DNA from: Diplosphaera chodatii
Lineage: Eukaryota; Chlorophyta; Trebouxiophyceae; Prasiolales; Stichococcaceae
NCBI GenBank assembly: GCA_032358165.1
Contig: JAALGY010000057.1
Location: forward strand, 2,108,001-2,172,000
Reading direction: 5' to 3'
DNA: 64,000 nt
Of the stretch, positions 12,313 to 24,751 are shown one piece after another (positions within the stretch are counted from its first letter, which is position 1; each line of letters starts with the position of its first letter). The translations under genes were made by a program, and so were the position numbers. Under the pieces are notes generated by a model. The model searched no databases, was not told the DNA's origin, and saw only the letters and a program-made list of their open reading frames with translations.

Positions 12313-12632
12313 AGGGGCAGCAGTCATGTGGTGTGATTTTTGCTGCTCGAAATCGTTGCTCATTGGCCCTTTGCGACCATGTCTTGCTTCTTCTACTGGG
12401 CAACTTGCAACCAACGTGCACGGAGATACACCCGTTGACACTTTGAGTTGGCCTCGAGCCTGTTCCTGCCGACATGAATGTAAGCAGTGACATGCTTCCT
12501 GCCCAACAAGCGGATAATCTGTGTCACCACTCTGTCAAACACATGGTTGCCTGCCAATTCATTCTTGCAGTTCACGGAAAACTGGCGATAAACGGTGTAT
12601 GAAAGCCAGAATCTGTTGGAACAATTCGAAAC

Positions 12633-14601
12633 TCATAGCTCTGAGAATGGCTGGCTGCTATTTGAACCGTACATCAGTATATCCTCTCTTTGCCTGCTTG
12701 GGACAGGGAACTTATGTATCCTGAGGCCAGGGTATTCACCCCGGGCGTACGCTGAGCAACGCTCCACGATCTGCATGACAGGGCACCTTTGGATCAGGCA
12801 CCAATTGGCTGGATGCACGAGCAGACGGGCACAGACCTGGGAGTTGCACACTGCAGCTGAGGTGGCTTCACCTGGCCGAGAAGAGGTATCGTCTGCGGAA
12901 AGGGGTTGGCCTCGAACTGCGCAAGGCTCTGCCACTCTGCATCCACCAGCTCGTCCTCCTGGATTGTGATGGCGTCCTCGCCGCCTTCCTCTGGCCTGCA
13001 ACACACCACCATTCAGTCATCAGCACCGGTGCTACATTGCAAGCATCAGAAAGCCATAACCGCAATCCGACATGACAGTGCCTCGGCAGGCTACGACACT
13101 GTCCCAACAGTGTACGACATCGTCTCAAAAGGACAAGACTCACTCGAGGGCCACAACGGCGAAGAGGTCGCTCTTCCCGAAGAGGGCGGTGTGCGCCTGC
13201 CGGATGGCAAGCACAGCGCGGCTCTTGGCCCGCACCCCGGTCTCCTCCAGCACCTGCATGGCAGCGCGGCACACAATGGTCACGAGCAGCTGTGCAGCAC
13301 TGACGCGACATGTGTACATGTCACTTGGCTAAATGTCACTTGGTGAGAGTGCAGGTGCAATGCCCACCTCTCGCTCAGCAGCATCTGCAATGTCCTCACG
13401 CGCCATGGACAGACCCTGCGCAACAACTCGCATGAATGAGGCAAGACACCACAGGCTACACAGCACCACACACATTTAGATACCTTGCGAAATGGTATGC
13501 ACAAATCCCTTGTGCAGCAGCATGGCTGTGTGAACCCCTACCGTGGGCATCTTCCAAACCCCTTTGCCTGCGCATCATGGATATTGATACTGATGCGGTT
13601 CAGCCTTGCCTCCTAGCTTCGAGTTTTGCATTGAGCAATGCCACTGGCAGCGCACCTCTGAGCGGCCCATTGCGCTCCTGCACCATCAGCACCCGCTGCT
13701 GCCGCCGATCAAACACGAAGGCGCCCACGCCCACCTGAACTAGCGTCAGGAGCTTCGGACCGAGGGCATATACGTGATACCTCACACGATGATGATGTGA
13801 GGCCTTCCATATCAGTTTGACCAGGTGGCTGGAGCCTGCATGAGGGCCAGAGGCGATGGGCAAAGGCCTGTGGACCTGGTGTGACGCGTTGGCCGGCAGC
13901 TTGTCCTCGGTATCGGGCAGCCACCTCGCCAGCATGACGTACTCTGGCTCCGCGTGGTGGAAGTAGAAGCCGTGCTGTGTCGCTACGGGCACGAGCTGTG
14001 CTTTCGTAATGGGAACCTTCAGCCAGACGCCCTTGCGCCCAGTCTGCTGCCACTCCTGCGGCAGCGTGCGATTCGTGTGACCCCCGTAAGTGCGGGATAG
14101 CGGTAAGCTTTTCTAATGATGCAGTGGCGCACTATGCTGCTTACCTGCAGCGACTGCTGCAAGCTGTCTGCAAACTCCGCCGGATCTGCTGGCAGCTGAT
14201 CGGCATCGATGTTGATTCCATCATAAATATCGCCGGTGGCCGCGAGCACCATGGCGTCGCTGACTGTCAATGTGTGCTGCTGACGCAAGCCTCCCAGGTT
14301 TGCGGCAACGGCCGCCGCTGTGACACCTCTGGGCACTGAAGGCGGTGGCGGCTTCTGATGCGCAGCAGCAAACACGGCTGGAGAAGTGACAGTGAGCAGC
14401 GAACGCCAAGCGGATCTGCAAACAAGGTGGCATCGATCTGTCGGGGTATATGCCGGACACCATTGAGCACGTAATAAGACATTGCTTTTGCATGCGGCAA
14501 GTGGCCATGCGTCAGATGGCCATGTATGTGCCTCACCTGTGCAGCGAAGGCACGGAGTGCAGAGCACGCTGTCGCACCAGACAGCGACACAGCGTTTGCA
14601 T
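12633..14601 (-). CDS. Nudix hydrolase, plant NUDT2/6/7/8/10-like, probably organelle-targeted
   Basis: This is a predicted nucleoside-diphosphate-linked-moiety hydrolase. Exon 1 (ATG at 14601) reads MQTLCRCLVRQRALHSVPSL, a mitochondrial-type presequence. Its phase matches an acceptor near 14338, leading to AMVLAATGDIYDGINIDADQ. That is the plant-specific N-terminal domain of this Nudix subfamily. Then come YFHHAEPEYVMLARWLP, the Nudix strand VGVGAFVFDRRQQRVLMVQE, and GKGVWKMPT. The Nudix box is complete: GLSMARE, DIADAAE and REVLEETGV carry all catalytic Glu positions of GX5EX7REUXEEXGU. After it come QAHTALFGKSDLFAVVALE and a C-terminal acidic exon (DAITIQEDELVDAEW). The last exon (about 12633-12772, QIVERCSAYARGEYPG) fits the phase but has no clear homology. 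Substrate cannot be told from sequence. Confidence 0.85.
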
Positions 14602-15127
14602 GCAGCGACCGTCCGAGCTGATGGTATGAACCTCAATTGGCAGGTATACAGCTTCAGAATCAGCCTATTCAACTGTGCAAGAGCAGCTTGTGCAACGTGA
14701 GCGTGCAGATGTGCTGAAGCAAAAGCAACCAGCTAGTGACACCGTGCTTGGGCGGCGATGAAAAGTTTCGGTGAAAGAATGATTGCAGCATGCAGACTGG
14801 GCAAAGCACTCGTGGCACATGTGATGACCTGAGAGAAGAGGAGAAGCTGCCTGTGAGCAATGTTGGGCTGGCGAATAGACTCTAACAACCTTCAGCCAAT
14901 GCATTGTTGTCAGGAGATCCTGCAGCAATGCAAGGTTGCACGCACGCCGACATCGGCACACACAAATCATCAACCTGGTCTAAACACCTACAGTGCCGTA
15001 CGATGCAATGTCCTGCTGTGAACCTGAATGTCCATGCACTGCACAAACTGTCCATAACTGACATTTGCCGAGGCACTGATGCAGCTCAGCCTCTGTTGAA
15101 TGGGACATCAACTGATGCTGTGCTTGA
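14602..15127. other. Intergenic region between Nudix and auxilin-like genes
   Basis: Both flanking genes are on the minus strand, so this holds the 3' UTR of the auxilin-like gene and the promoter of the Nudix gene. No recognisable coding sequence or structural element is visible. Confidence 0.3.
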
Positions 15128-18100
15128 TCAGTACATTCGACTGCCACCACCTCGCAGCTCGCCCTCCTCGAAGCGGCCCCTGTCAACCAGTGGAGACAGT
15201 GGATGGTGAGGACATGGTCCGATGGAAAAACACATACCGTTTGCAGCATTGCCATGTGTCGGACGATGTCACACTGACGTGGGCAGCGGCTGCATGACTC
15301 AAGATGCGATGGGTTTGGCAGCTCACTGCCTACCAGGCAACCTTCAGGATGTCGAAGGCGATGACGGCGGTGACGAGCTGCTCGAGGCTGCCGCCCTTCT
15401 GCTTCACCTTGTCTGGGTGCACCAGCAGGTTCGCCCTCATGTAGCACCGCTTCACCTGCACAGGACGAAGGCAATGGGAGCTCAAGTGGTATAGGCTGGG
15501 GTGGTGGCAGTGCTGTTCTTGTGACAACCAACCGTGGTTCACGGCAGACCTGCACCCCTGTGGGCCACAGCCCACTGGCGGTGCTCCGCTGAGTCACCAA
15601 AACATATCTTTTGGATGTCATGGAGGTGGTCAGGGGGTCACCTTGTTGGCTTCCACCAGGTCGGTGAGGCCGGGCGTCTTCCACCCCGAGTCCGCCCACA
15701 GCACCGTGTGCAGCGTGCTCAGCAGCGCGCGGATGTTGTCCTGCTTGCCCTTGGACCACGCATCCATCCTGGGCTTGATCTGGTCCCGCAGGTCGACCTG
15801 CGGGAGGGATTGATCACGGAGCATTTCAGCAGCGCCTCAGCTGTGTGGGCACCTCACAGTATCGGGCAGGCTCAGCATGCAGTTGCGCATCACGAAGGTG
15901 TGATAGTGGGTTGTCATCCCGGGTTCCTGCTGAGCAGCGTGTCAGCCGCCAGAACCATCAGGTGCAAGCGTAGCACATCTGAACGGACGCACCCCAGGAG
16001 AAGCAGTGCATGATCTCAACCAGGTGCTGCTCAGCTGGTTGTGGACCCACCCACCTTTTGCGACTTCTCCTCCTCCGAGGCCGCCTCCCGCATCTGCATC
16101 TCCTGGCGAGCAGCGTCGATGGCGGCCTGCTTGGCTGCCAGGCGCTTCTCGCGGGCCACACGCCGCGCCTCAGGCTCCCCCTCCACCGCCTGCGCCAATG
16201 CAGGGTGTTACGCACAGTGCTGCACTCAAAACTCAGCTTCGAATGCATACTGTCCTCACTGCTGACCCCATTGGGGATCGGCATCACATGTGGCGATGTG
16301 TTGACTAATAGCAACTCAATTGACACTGTTGCCCTAGTGTCTTCTCTGCTCACCCTGTCGTCCAGCACAGGGCCCTTGCCAGGCTCCCTGCCTGAAGCCG
16401 GGCTAGGCCGCGCGGGCTGCGAGGGCGCCTGCTGCCGCCGCTGCTGCTGCGCAGCTGCATGGCCATTGGTCTGCGACGCTGGCCGCGCGGCGAACATGTC
16501 CATGCTGTCCGTCGCGCCGCTGGCTGCCGTGGGCGCCGCTGGCTGTGCGGGCGCATTGAAAAAGTCGCCCAAGTCGTCCACTGATGCCAGGTTGGGCTCT
16601 GCTGGAGCTGCCTCTGCCACTGCTGCGGCTGGTTGCGTCTCTGTCTGGTCGCCGACTGCCAACAGATCCGCCTGCAAGTGCTTGCCACAGCATGTCAGCA
16701 TTTGCACCTGATGCAGCTTTGACATAGCATTCAAGCTGAAGACACAGCGAGCATCTGCAAGCGTTGCTGCCAGCACCGGTGCCTGGACTGCAGACCTGCA
16801 CACTGTATAGAAACTCAGCCTCACATCTGCTGGTGCTGCTGGCCGCTTTGCTGGCGGTCTGGCAGGTGTAGCCTGCCGTCGCGGCGGTGGCTGCTGCTGC
16901 GCCGCTGTGGACTGTGCTTGCCGCCGTGCCTTGGCGCGCTCAATAGCAGCATTCGCCTCTGCAGCGGCATCGGATACTCCCTCCCCATCGTCAAGGCTGC
17001 GCTGCGGCTGGTGGGTCGGTGGCTGGTAGAAGCCATCCTGTGCCAGCATCACTAACCCCGTGTTGCCATCTTGAAGCTGTTCCAAGTCGATGCAGACCTC
17101 TCCTTTCACAACGTTGCCCAGCTAAGCACCCTGCGCAGTGCTGGCTGAACTCACGCGGCTGGGCCAATATGCCATGTGCACACAAGCATACAGCAAGACG
17201 GCTCCTTCCAGCCAGAGCGCCACCTGCACGAGGTCGTCATATGCGGGCGGCGGGGGGCGTCCGGGTCGGGACAGGCGGCTGGCGGGTCCGCTGCCTTCCT
17301 CAGAGCCGCCGGCCCGGCGCGACGCCGGCTGCCGCGGGCTGCTCCCAGCGCTGCTGCTGTGGCCGCCGGCGCTGCCCGGCTGGCGCGGCGAGGCGACGCC
17401 CCGCCGCGGCGACATGTCGTGCACCCGCGCGCTGGCCTCCTCGACCGCCTGCCGCTGCTGGCTGTTGCACATGAAAGATGCCTTGCTTGCTCGCGGCGGC
17501 CACGGTTGTGCTGGTCACATTGTCACAGGAGTGGCATGCAGCAGGGGGTTAGCTCGCGACTGTCATCGTTGTGCTGATCGCAGGGTCCGCAGGGTCACAG
17601 GGGGTGGCATGCAGCAGGGGGTCAGCACGCCAGACGGGTGGTGCTGCAAAAGCATGCACCTGGCAATGGCATTGGTGTCCAGGATGCGCTGCACGATGAG
17701 GCGGTCGTCCTCTGGCAGCTGGCCCAGCATGTTGGCGCGCTGGTCCGGCGGCATGTCTGCCATGGTCGCCGCCCACCTGCCCAGCAAAAACCACGTGTCC
17801 ATGGTTCCGGCATTGATGACATACTAAAACATGCTTCCAACTTGAGTAACATGTACAACGTATGTGCTTGTCATGGCAACCGCGCTTTCAAAGCTCAGAT
17901 AATCCTGCAAGCTGTAGCATGCACATGCACTGCTGATGCTCGGGACGCAAATGAATGCGGAACAGCTCACTGGTAGTAGTGCTCAGGGACATCGTCCCTG
18001 CGGGCTGCGTCCTGCGAGCCGGAGCGCCCGTGGTGCACCCCCGGCCGCACCACAGCTGGGATGTCCAACTCATCGATCTTCTCCTTCGCCACCTTTGCAA

Positions 18101-20451
18101 TCCTGCACGCATCAGGTGGATGGTTGCATGCAGGGGCCAGCACTGTCAGCTTGCGGTTATCTCAACACTGTCGGTGCCCAACCTTAGATTGCCACTCTGC
18201 ACGGCACACCACACCCTGCGCAGCATGATTTGCACATGCCAGGGGACAGCGACTAGAGGTATGAGGCGGCGGGCACCTCGTGGCTGAGTTGCGGATCCAC
18301 TTGGAGCCCATGCCCAGGTAGCGCGTGGCCTGCTCACGCATGTCACCAGGTGCGCCGCGTTGTGCCTCCTCCTGGTGCGCCTGTTGTTTGATGATGACAC
18401 TTTCGAGGCCTGCACCCGCTCTATCTTCAAGCAGTGCTGGAGCTGAATGCATGCAGGTTTGAGACAAGTCGACTGGTCCCTCGGCTTCATGCACCAACAC
18501 TGCCGACTACTCGCTGCTGCCTTGCCGATGGCCATCCAGCAGACGGGTGGGCGATGTGCACCTGGTAGGCTGAGCCAAAGATGCCGCCGCCACTACTGTC
18601 AGGCTGTGCTGTTGCAGTGGGGCTGCTGACACCGCTGCGCGGCGACTTGGGTGGGCTGCCGGGGTCCATGCTCCCAATGCTGCCAATGCTCATGTGGCCA
18701 CGGTCCGAGCGTTTATGACGCCTGGTGATTGTGCAGATGGCTGGTTTTCAGGCATCACTGTCTCCTTCAGCTCCCGGGAACTGGTACCATCTGCACACCT
18801 ATGCATCTAGGAGCAGGTGCTCCCATCATCTCAGCAGTCTCTCGCCTGGGAGAGCTGTGGCCGCTGCCTGCACCCTCGCTGCCAAACGGGTTGCCATCTT
18901 GTGGCGACGAGGCAAAGTCCGTCTCGTCGATGAAGCCCTCCTCGGCAAAGCCACCGGCCACTGCGCGGGGGTCGAACCCTGCTGGTCGCCCCCGCGATGG
19001 CTGCCTGAGGATGAATCAATGGCATACAGCGCGTCAGATCGCTGCCTGAGGACTGCCCTCTCGCCGGGCTGCATACATGGGTGGCACCGCACGTGCAAGT
19101 GAGAAAGCTGCATCACCGGGGTCATCACTCCAAAATTCACTTATGACTACCGACCTGACACTCGGTGGAGGCGAAGCGGGCTGAGATGGCATGGGCCTGT
19201 CTGCCTCAGCGTAGCTGTCGACAACTGCGTGCGTCCCAGCAGACGCTGATGCAGCCGGCGCCGCGCTGGTGTCCCAGATGCCCGGCCCAGTCAGGTCGTC
19301 CAGGCCGTCGGAGGCATAGGATGCAGCGGGCTGGTGATGTGGTGCTGCTGCAGGCACAATGATGCCGGTTCCAGTGAGCGTTTGCGAAGACCTGCTAGCA
19401 CATCACGCCCAGATACTTGAATGAGGGATGCATGTTTGAAATGACGACTGTAGTCAGAACGTCATACCAGCCCGGCATTTGACGTGCACGATGTTAGGGA
19501 GGATGCACATTTGCGCAGACACCCTTGTCAGCCCTTCTTTGCCGCTCGCGAGGTACCTGGGCTGCCGACAGATGAGCCACCGAACAAGTCGTCAGCCCTG
19601 GCAGGCGGCTGCAGCTGTGGCGGCGTTGCCGACCGACTGCCAGCGGTGAACTGCTCCAGCAAGTCATCCGCAATGGCAGCATCGCCGGAGGGTTGCCGTG
19701 GCGCTACATGCTGCTGTGCCTGCGGCGGCGGCTCTCCCCATAGGCTGAATGGGTCGTCTGGTGATGGCTGTGCTGCCGTGGCACCAGGCGAGGCCGCAGC
19801 AGACCCCGCTGACGCTGTGTGCTGTGCCATTGGCACACTGCTGAAAGGATCGTCGCTGACTGCACGCAGTCGCAACAAACATGAGCATCCTGTGATATTG
19901 CAGATTTGCAATAGGTTCTGGCGGCAACATGATGTAGGCGCACCAGGCTGCAGCTGCGGCGTCCGTTCGGTGGCAAGGTTCTGTGTTGAGGAACCCCTGA
20001 AGCAAGCAACTTTGAGTCAGAGGTACCGACGCCGACCTGTTCTGCACAGTGCCATGCAGCGTGACATCCTCATCGGACCATAGGGATGCTGACCACTCAC
20101 ATCCAGGTTGACTCAAGTACCTGGACGCCATCGGTCGATGCTGCGGAGGCTTGTCACCCAGGCTTAGCTCTGCAAAGGGGTCCAGCTGATACGCGGTCTG
20201 CCCGCTGGCAGGGGCCGGCCGTGTTGCTGCAGGTGTGCTCGACCCAAAGGTACCCGTTGCAGGTCCACCTAGACCCTCAAGCTGGGAGCCCAAGTTGTGC
20301 TGGCCTGAAGCAGACGTCGCAGCATATCCTGGCGGCTCCGCTGCGGCGTGGTCACCTTAGTCCTGTCCATCATCGTCTTCATTGGCTTCGCACCAAGCGA
20401 GAATACATCGCCCAGGTCGATCCCCGCGGGATCGCGTCGTACCCGGTCCAT
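15128..20451 (-). CDS. Auxilin-like J-domain protein (clathrin uncoating)
   Basis: Auxilin-related proteins recruit Hsc70 to clathrin-coated vesicles through a C-terminal J domain. The ATG at 20449-20451 starts [20 protein letters not shown], resembling the short conserved start of plant auxilin-related proteins. A long disordered region follows, with repeated DPF/DLF/NPF-type adaptor motifs ([28 protein letters not shown]; 18.8-20.3 kb). Helical exons follow ([49 protein letters not shown]), then [14 protein letters not shown] and a charged helix ([19 protein letters not shown]). The J domain reads [20 protein letters not shown], then [20 protein letters not shown] with the HPD motif intact. 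The final splice (TG/gtaggc to G) links KVAW to [16 protein letters not shown], stop at 15128-15130. It is the longest gene here; some middle exon joins are uncertain. Confidence 0.85.
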
Positions 20452-20831
20452 CGCTGACAGGCACAAGCAGCAGCCACTTGCTCAACGCTGCAAGGTGCCG
20501 CTCGCACCAGCATGCAAGCGCTGCACATAAACAGTGTTCCGCAGGGCATGGCTTCATGGCAGCAGGAAGACTTCACGCTACTTCCTGCAGTGCAGGAAGA
20601 CGTGCTCTGCCAGCCAGGAGCCAGCCGCAACTTGCAGTCTGCCCGGAAGAGCCATATTGTAGCTTGCGTTGCACCGTCTCAATCATCTGCAGCATCCGGC
20701 TCATGTCACTGAGGCTGCTGGGCACACCTTGCCGCCTGCGCGCGGTCGAAGCCTGTTCAACGGCTGTGGCTGCACGGTATCCGTGTGTACCGCCTCGGCC
20801 TCAACTCCGAAGGTTCAGGACGGTGGTGACG

Positions 20832-23410
20832 ATGGCGGCCGCCGAGGTGGGACCACAGTCCCTGGAGGCACACCGCGAGCGGTCATGGGAGTTCTTCCGC
20901 AGCATCGGCTCTCCCGCCCTGCACGTTGCCCCTATGGTAGACCAGGTGCGGAAGTAGACCCTGCAAACAGCTGGCAGGACCGCATACATTGGGCCTCCTC
21001 AGCCTGTGCTCCGGAATAGAATAGGGTCACCATGCAAAGGATAATCAGTGGCCATTGTGCGCCAACGGCCACTATTGCTTCCCGCAGTCGGAGCTGGCCT
21101 TCCGCATGCTGTGCCGCCAGAACGGCGCCACAGCAGCGTACACGCCGATGCTGCATGCGCGCATCTTCTCAGAGGATGCAAAGTACAGGGCGGAACACTT
21201 CACTACCTGCGCTGAAGACAGGTGCTCCCCGTTGCTTAATCCATTCATGTTTGAACTCAAACCACGATATATGATAGTGACTGCCTGGCCATGATCAACA
21301 TGCGGCCGTTGTGGATTTGGAATGCTGCTCAGTCTGTCACATGTACCTCATCCCATGCTTGATACATCACCCTACACCTTGCTCATGCTGGTCCAGCCTG
21401 GACGCCTTATGTGCAGGATGTGTTGATCTGCCCGCCTTTGGTGTGTCGAAAGTGCGCTGAGCCGCACAAGGCTGTGTTCTCTGCTATGCTCATGATGCAG
21501 TGTTTTGCGCCTTCCTGCAGGCCGCTGTTTGTGCAGTTCTGTGGCAACGATGCTGACACGGTGCTGGCGGCAGCTCGGCATGTGGAGGACCAGGTCGATG
21601 CGGTGGATCTCAACTTTGGGTGCCCACAGCGCATCGCACGCCGTGGCCGCTACGGCGCCTTCCTCATGGACGACCTGGAGCTGGTGTGCATGCGCCGCAC
21701 CTTGTGGAGGCCATGCTTGCATGTAATCTATGGTGCCTGGCGATACAGGGGATGTGGCGACCTTTCTCGCATCGAGTCCTGATAGGAACCAGCTTGTGGT
21801 GCCCTTCAGGGCCTACACATGCATGCCGTTCATGGTCCATGGGCACTGGTGCCACTGGGCATGGCTATCGTATCGGCCACAGCCGCGCAGCAGCCGGTAA
21901 GAGGTGCCAAGCACGGCCTGGTGACCCGTGTGCAGTGCAATGTGCAGGTGGAGCGCATGGTGACGGGCATCGCGGCCGGGCTGCGGGTGCCGCTGACGGC
22001 CAAGATCCGCATCTTCCCCGAGCTGGACCGCACCCTCGCGTACGCCCGCATGCTGGAGCGGTGCGGGGTGCAGCTGCTGGCGGTGCACGGCCGCACCCGC
22101 GAGCAGAAGGACGCCCGCGCCCACAAGGCGGACTGGGACTCCATCAAGGCGGGGCCCCTCGACTCATGCACACGCAAAGGATTTTGCATTGCCAAGGGGG
22201 CATGGTGGTGCAGGCAGCATGCTTGCAGGATCAGCGTCATAGGAAACTGCATTCCTGTGTACTTGAAAGGGGCGACATCACAGTGTGTGCCAGCGTTCCA
22301 TTTCCCTTCGTTCTCAAGAACAATTGAACACTTCCATGTCATGTGTGCTGCAGGCGGTGCGGGAGGCAGTGGGCATCCCAGTGCTGGCGAACGGCAACAT
22401 CTTGAGCCGTGCAGATGCCGACGCCTGCATGGAGCATACTGGCACGCAGGGCGTCCTCTCGGCAGGTGTGGTGACATGCCAAACAGCAAGCACGTTTGAA
22501 CCCACACCATCGCTCAGAATCCCCCGTCTCCAGGTCATTGGCTCTGCAATATCCAGCCGCTGAGCACGTACATGTACACCCTGCAGACCCACTACTGGCT
22601 AATCCGGCGCTATTCAGCAGCCTGCCGCCGGGGCAGCAGCCGTGGGGCGGCATGCCCGCCACACGCGGCTGCCTGCTGCTGCAGCAGTACCTGGACCTGG
22701 TGGACGCCTACCCCCCGCACCCGCGCATGGTCCGGGCGCACACCCACAAGCTGCTGGGCGACTGGCTGCAGGTTGGTTGACAGGTTGAACATGAAGTCAG
22801 TGGTATGATGGTGCACGCTCCAACGTTTGATTCGATGTGTTCGGTGCAGCAGCAGGCGTGCTTGCCGCGTTTATATTAGATTGTGCGTCTGCCTTCCAAT
22901 TCGTGCTCTGTCGATTGCAGGAGCATGTCGACATCAGGGATCAGATCACGAAGGCGCGCTTCCCATCGACAGAGGAGCTGCGGCCGCTTGTGGCCGAGAT
23001 TGCACGGCGCATTGTGGCCAATGGGCGCGATCAGCCTGTGCCGAAGCTCAGGTGCAGGTTGCATGCAAGTGCGTCTGCGCCTTCTGTACGCTGGTGGCCA
23101 GGCCGAAGTTCAGCAGGATCATGTATGTGCTGCCAGCCAGCTTCTTCGATCAGGTATGCCGCAGGTTGCCTGGCTGTGACCCGTGATGATCTTCTGTATG
23201 GATTTGACGGCTATAATGTCGAGTCAACTGCATTGCAGCGAGCGGAAGCTGGAGACGCGCCGCAAAGCAGCGGAGGAGGCGAGGCGAAATGCAGAAGAGG
23301 AGCAGCGCCGTGAGGAGATGCTCTTGCAGCAGATTGCGGACCGTGCAGCGCAGCGGCTGCAGCTGTGCGAGACGGAGCAGCCTCAGCTGATCAGCGCCAA
23401 AGCTTGCTGA
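20832..23410 (+). CDS. DUS1: tRNA-dihydrouridine synthase (DUS1/DUS1L type)
   Basis: This is a flavin-dependent reductase that makes dihydrouridine at D-loop positions (16/17 in Dus1). The ATG at 20832 opens MAAAEVGPQSLEAHRERSWE, then the FMN-binding strand HVAPMVDQ joined to SELAFRMLCRQNGATAAYTP. The next exon, RPLFVQFCGNDADTVLAAAR, leads to DAVDLNFGCPQRIARRGRYG, which carries the catalytic Cys (about 21620). Further exons give VERMVTGIAAGLRVPLTAKI, GVQLLAVHGRTREQKDARA (FMN-phosphate region), AVREAVGIPVLANGNI and GTQGVLSA joined to DPLLANPALFSSLPPG. The C-terminal helical domain is followed by a long Glu/Arg coiled tail (RRKAAEEARRNAEEEQRREE), stop 23408-23410. The junction IK/AVREAV appears to use a GC donor (see findings). 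Full length. Confidence 0.92.
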
Positions 23411-24690
23411 AGTGAGCTGTGGCAAGCTTCGGTACCAAGCCGCGTTGATGTATTACAATTGTAGTCACCCAGCTGTATTTTAGTTTGGCCCCCCCCTACA
23501 GGGGGGGACAAACTCATGTGTTCACCGGACCGAGAAATGACGACGGAATTTCCGGAACCACTGCCAGAGCGTAGCGCAAAGCAACGGCGTCGTCCAGTCA
23601 TGTGTACCTTAGGCTGACAACGATGAACCTTGAAAAATACTTGCGCGGCCTGAAGCACAGCGAACGAGGCGCGGCGCGGCGTTGTAGGTTCGTGTGTGGT
23701 TTATGTCATATCAGACAGGATACCGAAGTAAAGTTTTTTTCAATGACGGGGGCTGGCACTAGAAACATGAAGGCATCCGACTTCGATCAGAAGTTGTCAG
23801 CGTGGTGCGGCTGCAGCAGGCATGCCGCTCGCGCTGAAACTTCGCACAGATGCTTGCGGACGTCTAAAATGCATCTGACATCAGCCTGGCAGCGTTTGGA
23901 CACAAAACGGCGAAGTTGCCTAAGTACCATGCTACTGGTGCATTTACGCACAAGCGGGAGTAGTTTACGGCACGGACTAAGGCATTCCCTACCTAGCTCT
24001 GCCCTTTCACAGCTGTAGGGCCAAACTCGCGGCTCGCTACTGCGAACGCCAATTGTTCCTCTTTTGAGCACAAAGGATTGCACGTTACCGTATATACCGT
24101 ATATATAATATTGGTGTGCCACGCAGACCCTACTCAGCAGCAATGCCCCTCTTGGTTTTCAACGATCGTTGTCACGCATCCACGCCCCGCATGACTCGTC
24201 TCTCAATGGGTACAGCAGGCCTGCAGCAGAGCCTCCGTTTAAGCAGATCATGATCATGCTTGCAAGTCACTGGTACAGACCCTGCAAACTGCCAGCTGTT
24301 CGACGAATCTGAACCTACCCGTACAACTTCATCGACACCGACATTAGGCGCCGCCTCGGACCGGTACCGCTATGCTCCAGAGATTCGGACATGAACGAAA
24401 TTCGCATGCCAACACCCGGTCACTTTCTGGCCAGGAGCAGCCGCTGTTTGTTTTCCTGCATGCACGCGATCTCACAAGATCAAGCCGGCTTTCCCAACTC
24501 TGCAGTGCGCTGATCGGCTTTGAACACCTAAGGTGTTATTCCATGATGTGGCGGAGTGTCCGTCTGGGCGCACAGGGCCAAGTGGTCATCCCCCCCAGGC
24601 GTTTGACAAGGGTACTATGTCAGTCCTCGCTCTATGACATCAACCCTGCACCGTCACTTGTCTACTATTAGCACGGCTCACTACACGGCA
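23411..24690. other. Gene-poor, lower-GC intergenic spacer
   Basis: About 1.3 kb downstream of DUS1 has no frame I can tie to a protein family. Open frames at 23602-24018 and 24372-24671 lack domains and codon bias. It holds a strong hairpin (23482-23514) and an AT-rich tatataccgtatatataata stretch near 24087-24110. Base composition is visibly lower in GC than the neighbours. Confidence 0.4.
23482..23514. repeat. Strong inverted repeat (C8/G7 hairpin)
   Basis: AGTTTG (23482-23487) plus a C run pairs with a G run plus CAAACT (23509-23514), around the short loop ctaca. The perfect six-base arms extended by seven G:C pairs make an exceptionally stable stem. It lies about 70 bases after the DUS1 stop, so it may sit in the 3' UTR or mark the end of a degenerate mobile element. 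Confidence 0.8.
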
Positions 24691-24751
24691 GAGGCACAAC
24701 TCAGAGCAGCGGCGTTCATCTCAGTGCCGGCCGCGCTCGAGCTCAGGACCA

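Noticed and set aside
18960..18980. tRNA B-box-like sequence (ggtcgaaccc) in the auxilin-like gene
   Set aside because: No matching A box or cloverleaf at the right distance. It lies in a coding exon encoding FDPRAV.
23602..24018. Plus-strand open frame after DUS1
   Set aside because: No recognisable domain or repeat, ordinary chance length, and composition unlike confirmed exons.
24372..24671. Plus-strand 99-codon open frame in the gene-poor spacer
   Set aside because: No homology or domain pattern and no flanking splice-compatible exon.
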